From contig NZ_JANUFD010000014.1 in the NCBI RefSeq assembly GCF_024807945.1, positions 124,001 through 188,000 of the forward strand: a stretch of 64,000 nt of DNA. The letters are read 5' to 3'. Below are positions 57,933-64,000 of this stretch, in pieces. The stretch's first letter is position 1; every line of letters begins with the position of its first letter. The translations under genes were made by a program, and so were the position numbers. The notes under the pieces are model-generated. The model did no database searches, was not told where the DNA came from, and saw nothing but the letters and a program-made list of their open reading frames with translations. Source of the DNA: Pseudomonas sp. JUb42. Its GTDB lineage: Bacteria; Pseudomonadota; Gammaproteobacteria; Pseudomonadales; Pseudomonadaceae.

Positions 57933-58207
57933 AGTTCTTCCCTTATTAGGCTTGCTCGTGAGTGCAGAACGGCGGGCCTCTGGTGAGGTCCGTTTCCTGC
58001 GCCCTCACTCACAGTGTTGGCGCCGATCGATAAACAATTCAACCCAATGAGACAGAAATATTTTTGCGCAGAAAAAAATTGATTCAGCAGGTTCGCTGAC
58101 GATGCCGGGTTTTTCCTTGGGGATCCTGAGGCATCGACAATGATGGCGGGTTTTGTGAAGGCATTATTTGTTACAGATAGGGTTTCTTTGGGCATGGCGC
58201 GGTTGCC

Positions 58208-58297
58208 GTTGGAGCGAGGCTTGCCCGCGAAAAAAAGGACAACGCGGTACATCAGACATATTGCCTCAAGGCGTTCGCGGGCAAGCCTCGCTCCAAC
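58208..58297. repeat. REPIN, GGAGCGAGGCTTGCCCGCGAA type
   Basis: GTTGGAGCGAGGCTTGCCCG and its complement on the right, 90 bp, after the araC-type gene. The rest of the gap 57933-58207 holds the hpf promoter and nothing else that I can support. Confidence 0.85.
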
Positions 58298-58305
58298 GGG
58301 TCGCG

Positions 58306-59187
58306 TCAGCGTTGATTCACAAACGCCAACCGATACTCCCCAGGCGTCGCCCCAACCACCTGGCGGAAGCGATTGGTGAAGTGGCTGGCGCTGGCAAATC
58401 CGCAGCTCAGGGCGATTTCGCCGAGGGGCTGGCGGGTGCCGCGCAGCAGTTGCCGGGCGTGCTCAAGGCGCCGTGCCAGCAGGTACTGGTGCGGCGGCAG
58501 GCCGAAGCTTTCGCGGAACATGCGGGCGAAATGGTATTCGGACAGGGCGCACATGCCTGCCAGTTGCCCGAGGCTCAGGGGATCGGCCAGGTGCTGGTCG
58601 ATAAACTCCACCAGTTGCCGGCGCAGGTGCGGAGCCAGGCCGCCCTTGACCCGCAAGCCCTCGCGCTGACCGACCTGGCTCAGCAGCGTGTGGCTGAGCA
58701 GCTCATGGGCCAGGCTGCTGCCGAGCAGGCGTTCGCCGGGTTCGTTCCAGTCCAGGCGCAGCAGTTGCTGAAAGCGTTCGACCTGAGCCGGGTCGTCGAA
58801 AAAGGTGTCTTCGTGCAACTGCAGTTCCCGGGGCTCACGGTCGAGCAGGGTAATGCAACCCAGGGCGAACTGTTCCGGGCTGACGTACAGGTGCGCCAGG
58901 CGGATCTCGCCGTTGATCACCCAGGACGATTCGTGCCCGGCGGGCAGGGTGCAGAGCTTGCCGGGGCTGCCCTTGGTGTCGGGTTGATCTCGACGAAAGG
59001 TACCGGTGCCGCCACCGATGTAGCACGACAACGTGTGGTGAGTCGGCCCGTGATACTCCTGAGCGTCATGCCGGTTGTTCCATAACGCCGCGACCAACCC
59101 GTCGTCCAGCCCGGCGCTGCGCTCGAGGCGGGCGTTGGGTGAGCTGTTCAGGGCCTGGAAGACCTGGAGGTTGTCGAGTAATGGCAT
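58306..59187 (-). CDS. AraC-family regulator
   Basis: 293 residues from the ATG at 59187. The N-terminal AraC-binding cupin-like domain (HTLSCYIGGGTGTFRRD, CTLPAGHESSWVINGEIRLAHLYV) is followed by a two-part helix-turn-helix (LSLGQLAGMCALSEYHFARMFRESFGLPPHQYLLARR and PLGEIALSCGFASASHFTNRFRQVVGATPGEYR; each quoted as part of the domain). It is divergent from an EamA transporter gene and is its likely regulator. Confidence 0.87.
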   Translation of the reverse strand: MPLLDNLQVFQALNSSPNARLERSAGLDDGLVAALWNNRHDAQEYHGPTHHTLSCYIGGGTGTFRRDQPDTKGSPGKLCTLPAGHESSWVINGEIRLAHLYVSPEQFALGCITLLDREPRELQLHEDTFFDDPAQVERFQQLLRLDWNEPGERLLGSSLAHELLSHTLLSQVGQREGLRVKGGLAPHLRRQLVEFIDQHLADPLSLGQLAGMCALSEYHFARMFRESFGLPPHQYLLARRLEHARQLLRGTRQPLGEIALSCGFASASHFTNRFRQVVGATPGEYRLAFVNQR

Positions 59188-59325
59188 TTTCGTACGGTTC
59201 CTGTAGGCCTTGCATCCTACTCCGCCCCTCGCCATCTGCCAGCCGGCGGACGATCAAATGCGCAAGATTTTGCAAGTGCCCGCAAGCGCTACCCCGCAGA
59301 CTGACGGCTCATCGAGGAGCCCGTC

Positions 59326-60228
59326 ATGAACATCTCGCTTTACCTGTTGACCGTACTGATCTGGGGCACGACCTGGATTGCCCTGAAATTGCAGCTCGGT
59401 GTCGTCGCCATTCCGGTGTCCATCGTCTATCGCTTCGGTTTTGCCGCGCTGATGCTGTTTGCGATCCTGCTGCTCAGCGGTCGCCTGCAGAAGGTCAATC
59501 GCCGCGGCCAGTTGATCTGCGTGGCCCAGGGACTGTGCCTGTTCTGCGTCAACTTCATGTGCTTCTACACCGCCAGCCAGTGGATACCCAGTGGCCTGAT
59601 CGCGGTGGTGTTCTCCACGTCCACTCTGTGGAATGCGCTGAACGCGCGGATCTTCTTCAAGCAGAAAGTCGCGCGCAATGTGTTGGGCGGTGGTGCCCTT
59701 GGCCTGCTCGGGCTGGCGTGTCTGTTCTGGCCGGAATTGTCGGGCCATAGCGCCAGCCGCGAGACCCTGATCGGCCTGGGTCTGGCTCTGCTTGGCACGC
59801 TGTGCTTCTCGGCGGGCAACATGTTGTCGAGCCTGCAACAGAAGGCCGGGCTGCGGCCTCTGACTACCAATGCTTACGGCATGCTCTATGGCGCGGGGAT
59901 GCTCGCATTGTATTGCCTGCTCAGCGGTACGCCGTTCAGCTTCGAGTGGAATACCCGCTATATCAGTTCGCTGGCGTATCTGGTGGTGGCAGGTTCAGTG
60001 ATCGGCTTTACCGCCTACCTGACCCTGGTCGGGCGCATGGGGCCTGAGCGCGCGGCGTATTGCACGGTGCTGTTCCCGGTGGTGGCGCTGAATATCTCGG
60101 CGTTTGCCGAGGGCTATCACTGGACGCTGCCAGCGCTGGCCGGATTGGCGTTGGTGATGCTGGGGAATGTGTTGGTGTTCAGGAAGCCAAAGGCGGTGAG
60201 TGTGCCGGTGGCGGCAAAGATGGCTTAG
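59326..60228 (+). CDS. EamA/DMT-family transporter
   Basis: 300 residues with ten membrane segments in two EamA repeats (first starting LYLLTVLIWGTTWIALKLQLG; second around LLGTLCFSAGNMLSSLQQKAG). The substrate is unknown; the family includes amino acid and metabolite exporters. The ATG at 59326 is preceded by GAGGAG. Divergent from the AraC-type gene, 138 bp between starts, and followed by a REPIN. Confidence 0.87.
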   Translation: MNISLYLLTVLIWGTTWIALKLQLGVVAIPVSIVYRFGFAALMLFAILLLSGRLQKVNRRGQLICVAQGLCLFCVNFMCFYTASQWIPSGLIAVVFSTSTLWNALNARIFFKQKVARNVLGGGALGLLGLACLFWPELSGHSASRETLIGLGLALLGTLCFSAGNMLSSLQQKAGLRPLTTNAYGMLYGAGMLALYCLLSGTPFSFEWNTRYISSLAYLVVAGSVIGFTAYLTLVGRMGPERAAYCTVLFPVVALNISAFAEGYHWTLPALAGLALVMLGNVLVFRKPKAVSVPVAAKMA

Positions 60229-60235
60229 CACATCA

Positions 60236-60323
60236 TGTGGGAGCGAGGCTTGTCCGCGAATCAGGCGACGCGGTGTATCAGGCGCATCGAGTTGACCCGT
60301 TCGCGGGCAAGCCTCGCTCCAAC
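60236..60323. repeat. REPIN, GGAGCGAGGCTTG type
   Basis: TGTGGGAGCGAGGCTTGTCC to GGGCAAGCCTCGCTCCAAC, 88 bp, between two converging genes. Confidence 0.85.
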
Positions 60324-60330
60324 GATCTAA

Positions 60331-61305
60331 CTAGCCCTTCCACACCTGCGGATTGACCAGGTTCTTCGGCTTATCACCCAGCAACGCACTGCGCAGGTTT
60401 TCATAAGCCAGGTCAGCCATGGCCTGGCGGGTTTCCGAAGTGGCGGAGCCGATATGGGGCAGGGTCACGGCGTTGCTCAGCTGAAACAGCGGCGACTCGC
60501 TCAGAGGTTCCTTTTCGTAGACGTCCAGCCCGGCGCCGCGAATGGTGCCGTCCTGCAGGGCCTTGATCAGCGCCGGTTCGTCGACGATTGGGCCTCGGGC
60601 GATGTTGATCAGGATCGCGTTGCGCTTCATCAGGCCCAACTCGCGGGTGCTGATCAGGTGGCGGGTTTTTTCGCTCAAAGGCACAACCAGGCAGACGAAA
60701 TCGGCTTCGGCCAGCAGTTGATCGAGGCTACGGAATTGCGCGCCCAGTTCGTGTTCGACTTCGGTCTTGCGGCTGTTGCCGCTGTACAGGATCGGCATAT
60801 TGAAACCCAGGCGCCCGCGACGGGCGATGGCCGCGCCGATATTGCCCATGCCGACGATACCCAGGGTCTTGCCATGCACATCCGTGCCGAAATGCGGCGC
60901 TTCGACGCTGCGTTTCCATTGCCCGGCCTTGGTCCAGGCGTCCAGTTCGGCAACGCGGCGGGCGCTGCTCATGATCAGCGAGAAACCCAGGTCTGCAGTG
61001 CTTTCGGTCAGCACGTCCGGGGTGTTGGTGAGCATGATCCCGCGTTCGTTGAAGTAGCCGACGTCGTAGTTGTCGTAGCCCACCGAGATGCTCGAGACCA
61101 CTTCCAGTTGCGTGGCGCTGGCCAGTTGCTCGCGACCCAGGGCGCGACCGGCACCGATCATGCCGTGGCTGTGGGGCAGGGCTTCGTTGAACTGGGCGTT
61201 GAGGTCGCCTTTTTTCGGATCGGGGATGATCACGTTGAAGTCTTGCGACAGGCGCTCGGCCATTTCAGGGGAGACGCGGCTGAAGGCCAGGACGGTCTTT
61301 TTCAT
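60331..61305 (-). CDS. ghrB: 2-hydroxyacid dehydrogenase GhrB (glyoxylate/hydroxypyruvate/2-ketogluconate reductase)
   Basis: 324 residues. The D-2-hydroxyacid dehydrogenase features are complete: SSISVGYDNYDV, the NAD(P) loop LGIVGMGNIGAAIARRG, Arg in NIARGPIVDEPAL, Glu in LDVYEKEPL, and His in LPHIGSATSETR. It reduces glyoxylate, hydroxypyruvate or 2-ketogluconate with NADPH. It lies 83 bp after a LysR gene on the same strand. Confidence 0.87.
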   Translation of the reverse strand: MKKTVLAFSRVSPEMAERLSQDFNVIIPDPKKGDLNAQFNEALPHSHGMIGAGRALGREQLASATQLEVVSSISVGYDNYDVGYFNERGIMLTNTPDVLTESTADLGFSLIMSSARRVAELDAWTKAGQWKRSVEAPHFGTDVHGKTLGIVGMGNIGAAIARRGRLGFNMPILYSGNSRKTEVEHELGAQFRSLDQLLAEADFVCLVVPLSEKTRHLISTRELGLMKRNAILINIARGPIVDEPALIKALQDGTIRGAGLDVYEKEPLSESPLFQLSNAVTLPHIGSATSETRQAMADLAYENLRSALLGDKPKNLVNPQVWKG

Positions 61306-61388
61306 CGGGCAGTTACTCGCTGGTGCTCTCTGGGAATGGGTAGCACCCTATCATTCATACCCGTCCTTGGGCAGCCGATTTGCGAGTC

Positions 61389-62339
61389 TCAGGCATTCAG
61401 CGAGGTCAGGGTGTGGGTCTGCAAGTCGGCTTCATGGGCGGCCATGAGTTCCGGCAGAGAGCCGCGCAGGTACTCGACCCAGGTCTTGATCTTGGCATCC
61501 AGGTACTGGCGCGAAGGGTAGATGGCGTACAGGTTCAGCTCATGGGAACGGTAGTTGGGCAGCACTCGCACCAGCGTGCCGTTGCGCAGGCCATCAATGG
61601 CGGCGTAGATCGGCAGCAGGGCGATGCCCATGCCGCTGCTGATCGCGGCTTTCATCGCATCCGGCGAGTTGACCAGGAACGGCGAGCTGGTGATGTTGAC
61701 CATCTCCTGGCCTTCGGGGCCGTCGAACACCCACTTTTCCAGGGGGTAAATCGGGCTGATCAGGCGCAGGCAAGAGTGATTGAGCAAATCACTGGGCTTG
61801 TGCGCCATGCCAAAGGTTTTCACGTAGCCAGGGGAGGCGCAGGCAATGCTGTAGGTGATGCCCAGGCGTTGCGAGACGAAACCCGAGTCCGGCAGCTCGC
61901 TGGCCAGGACGATGGACACGTCATAGCCTTCTTCGAGCAGATCCGGCGCGCGGTTGGCCAGGGTCAGGTCGAAGGAGACATCCGGATGATTGCGCCGATA
62001 GCGGGCAATCGCATCGATCACATAGTGCTGACCGACGCCGGCCATGGAGTGCACCTTGAGCTGGCCGGCCGGGCGCGCATGGGCGTCGCTGGCTTCGGCT
62101 TCGGCTTCTTCGACATAGCCGAGGATCTGCTCGCAACGCAGCAGGTAGCGTTTGCCCGCTTCGGTCAGGGCGATCCGCCGGGTGGTGCGATTGAGCAGCC
62201 GGGTCTGCAAATGGGCTTCAAGGTTGGAAACGGCACGCGACACGTTGGCCGTGGTGGTATCGAGCTGAACGGCGGCCGCAGTGAAGCTGCCCGCTTGTGC
62301 CACGCAACTGAAAGCGCGCATGTTTTGCAGAGTGTCCAT
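61389..62339 (-). CDS. LysR-family regulator divergent from an efflux gene
   Basis: 316 residues. Winged helix MRAFSCVAQAGSFTAAAVQLDTTTANVSRAVSNLE (quoted as the domain, residues 7-41). The effector domain has LKVHSMAGVGQHYVIDAI and SGMGIALLPIYAAIDGL. It is of the CrgA/AaeR-like type. It is divergent from the outer-membrane efflux gene, 181 bp between starts, and the likely regulator of it. Confidence 0.87.
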   Translation of the reverse strand: MDTLQNMRAFSCVAQAGSFTAAAVQLDTTTANVSRAVSNLEAHLQTRLLNRTTRRIALTEAGKRYLLRCEQILGYVEEAEAEASDAHARPAGQLKVHSMAGVGQHYVIDAIARYRRNHPDVSFDLTLANRAPDLLEEGYDVSIVLASELPDSGFVSQRLGITYSIACASPGYVKTFGMAHKPSDLLNHSCLRLISPIYPLEKWVFDGPEGQEMVNITSSPFLVNSPDAMKAAISSGMGIALLPIYAAIDGLRNGTLVRVLPNYRSHELNLYAIYPSRQYLDAKIKTWVEYLRGSLPELMAAHEADLQTHTLTSLNA

Positions 62340-62520
62340 GAGCTGTTCTCTGATGAGATGGCAAATTGTGACATGAAGTTACTGATCCATGTCAGGTATA
62401 CCAAAGCATTATCACCAGTTCTGTAACAAAGAATCGCACATCTCCCGTCTTATCGGCGCATTGACAGGCCTCTAGAATCGGCGTTCTGGGCTATTTCACC
62501 TCCGTCGGGAACTCGCAGCT

Positions 62521-64000
62521 GTGCCGCGTCGCATCATCAGTGGGGTCAAGCCCCTCAGTATCTGGGCTTTTTCATTAGTCATCAGCGGCTGCATCGGTAC
62601 CGGGGGAATCGCACCACAAAGCCACTCGCTGGCGGCCAATACGCTGGCCACCGACGAGGCGATCGCCACCGCCGCCCAGGACGCCCATTGGCCCGCCGCG
62701 CAGTGGTGGCGTGCTTATGGCGATGCCCAACTCAACCGCTGGATCGACCTCGCCGTGCAGGGCAACCCGAGTCTGGCGATGGCGGCTGCCCGTGTGCGCC
62801 AGGCCAAGGCCATGGCCGGGATTGCCGAGTCTGCCGAGTCCCTGCATATCAACGGCGACAGCACGATCAAACGGCACAATTGGCCCACCGATCAGTTCTA
62901 CGGTCCCGGCGAGCTGTCCAATACCAGCACTTGGGACAACAATGCCTCTCTCGGTCTGAGCTATTCCCTCGACCTTTGGGGCCGGGAAAGCAACGCCACC
63001 GAACAGGCGCTTGACATGGCCCACATGAGCGCCGCCGAGGAGCGTCAGGCGCAGCTGGAGCTGCAGGACAATATCGTCCGCGCCTATATCCAGCTGTCCC
63101 TGCACTACGCGCAACTGGACATCGTTGAAGCGACCCTGGCCCAGCAAAATCAGATCCTCGACCTGGCCCAGCGTCGCCTGCAGGGCGGTATCGGCACTCA
63201 TTTTGAAGTCAGTCAGGCCGAAACGCCGCTGCCGGAAACCCACCGCCAGATCGACGAACTGGAAGAGGCCATCGCCCTCAGTCGCAATCAACTGGCGGCC
63301 CTGGCGGGCAAGGGGCCGGGTGATGGTGCGCAATTGCAGCGACCGACCCTGGCCCTGCAAAACCCATTGAAGTTGCCGTCGTCGGTGCCCGCGCAGTTGC
63401 TCGGTCAGCGCCCGGACGTGGTCGCCAGCCGCTGGCGCGTCGCGGCCCAGGCCCGTGGTATCGACGTCGCCCATGCCGGGTTCTACCCCAACGTCGATCT
63501 GGTCGGCAGCCTCGGCTACATGGCCACCGGCGGCGGTATGCTGGAATTCCTTGCAGGCAAAAAATTCAACTACAGCGCCGGCCCGGCCATCAGCCTGCCG
63601 ATCTTCGACGGCGGGCGCCTGCGTTCGGAACTGGGCGAGGCCTCAGCCGGTTATGACATTGCCGTGGCGCACTACAACCAGACGCTGATCATGGCGCTCA
63701 AGAGCATTTCCGATCAGTTGATTCGCCGTGCCTCCATGGACAAGCAGCATGTATTCGCCGCCGAGTCCGTGGCGTCGGCGCAGAAGACTTACGACATTGC
63801 CATGATCGCCTACAAGCGCGGCCTGACCGACTACCTCAATGTGCTCAATGCCCAGACCCTGCTGTTCCACCAGCAACAGATCCAGCAGCAGGTCCAGGCC
63901 GCACGCCTGAGCGCCCATGCCGAACTGGTGGTGGCCCTGGGCGGCGGCTTGATGGCGGGCAGCGATGTACCGAGCGAAGACAAGACCCAGGCGCCGAAAA
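62521..64000 (+). CDS. NodT-family outer-membrane efflux lipoprotein, 3' end outside the window
   Basis: 493 codons are open from a GTG at 62521 to the right edge. The signal peptide ends in the lipobox VISGC (Cys24). The rest is a TolC-like outer-membrane factor of the NodT type: WWRAYGDAQLNRWIDLAVQGNPSL, SLGLSYSLDLWGRESNA, AQLLGQRPDVVASRW, ISLPIFDGGRLRSELGEA, and AYKRGLTDYLNVLNAQTLL. It forms the outer channel of a tripartite efflux pump, whose inner parts are probably downstream. GGGA is about 10 nt before the GTG; no in-frame ATG precedes it. Confidence 0.9.
   Translation, partial: MPRRIISGVKPLSIWAFSLVISGCIGTGGIAPQSHSLAANTLATDEAIATAAQDAHWPAAQWWRAYGDAQLNRWIDLAVQGNPSLAMAAARVRQAKAMAGIAESAESLHINGDSTIKRHNWPTDQFYGPGELSNTSTWDNNASLGLSYSLDLWGRESNATEQALDMAHMSAAEERQAQLELQDNIVRAYIQLSLHYAQLDIVEATLAQQNQILDLAQRRLQGGIGTHFEVSQAETPLPETHRQIDELEEAIALSRNQLAALAGKGPGDGAQLQRPTLALQNPLKLPSSVPAQLLGQRPDVVASRWRVAAQARGIDVAHAGFYPNVDLVGSLGYMATGGGMLEFLAGKKFNYSAGPAISLPIFDGGRLRSELGEASAGYDIAVAHYNQTLIMALKSISDQLIRRASMDKQHVFAAESVASAQKTYDIAMIAYKRGLTDYLNVLNAQTLLFHQQQIQQQVQAARLSAHAELVVALGGGLMAGSDVPSEDKTQAPK

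Noticed and set aside
1..64000. CRISPR arrays, tRNA or rRNA genes, prophage or insertion sequences
   Set aside because: No spaced direct repeats, cloverleaf-like or rRNA sequence, transposase or phage genes were found; all the short repeats seen are REP-type or single inverted repeats.

Overview
The window looks like a chromosomal segment of a fluorescent-group Pseudomonas. It is GC-rich and dense with single-copy Pseudomonas housekeeping genes, and the gaps carry many REP/REPIN elements. From memory, gene blocks such as ompA-acyltransferase-pta-(ackA)-DUF3565-slyD-gpx, cysZ-ahpB-trxB and ldh-E1-E2 also occur in P. aeruginosa; this was not checked here. No rRNA, tRNA, CRISPR array, integrase, insertion sequence or prophage was seen.

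Layout. 1-6.8 kb: a DUF1329 protein cut by the left edge, a MalT-type LuxR regulator with an AmiC-like binding protein, and an HD-GYP phosphodiesterase. 7.2-16.7 kb: nudK, an MBL hydrolase, an OmpA lipoprotein, a PlsC-type acyltransferase, pta without ackA, slyD, a glutathione peroxidase, an Old Yellow Enzyme and a glycosyltransferase. 16.7-19 kb: an AT-rich islet with three orphan genes. 19-21.7 kb: cysZ and ahpB-trxB with a good OxyR-type site. 21.9-24.3 kb: a compact folM-folE-folX-DUF1244-HopJ operon for monapterin-type pterins. 24.5-28 kb: a probable blue-light module (MerR of CarH/LitR type, PilZ-like protein, short LOV protein, flavodoxin). 28-38 kb: LysR, LrgA/LrgB, an SDR, an orphan, a SirB1-like protein, then leucine dehydrogenase with E1alpha, E1beta and E2 of a 2-oxoacid dehydrogenase.

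38-53 kb is the most distinctive part. It encodes a full N-methylglutamate pathway for methylamine: amt, an IclR regulator, mgdDCBA (N-methylglutamate dehydrogenase, homologous to tetrameric sarcosine oxidase), folD, purU, an XRE-cupin regulator, gmaS and mgsABC. Together these would import ammonium or methylamine, make gamma-glutamylmethylamide, convert it to N-methylglutamate, oxidise that to glutamate plus a one-carbon unit on tetrahydrofolate, and release the carbon as formate. Both amt and gmaS have a sigma-54-type GG-N10-GC promoter followed, after exactly 17 nt, by the same 17-bp palindromic sequence. A diverged copy of that sequence lies in front of purU. I read this as a shared operator for a dedicated regulon.

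53-64 kb: a strongly structured non-coding element, a small hypothetical gene, a PsiE-family gene, an iron alcohol dehydrogenase, a YXWGXW lipoprotein, a DUF3509 protein, a ribosome-hibernation factor, AraC/EamA, ghrB, LysR, and an outer-membrane efflux lipoprotein that runs off the right edge.
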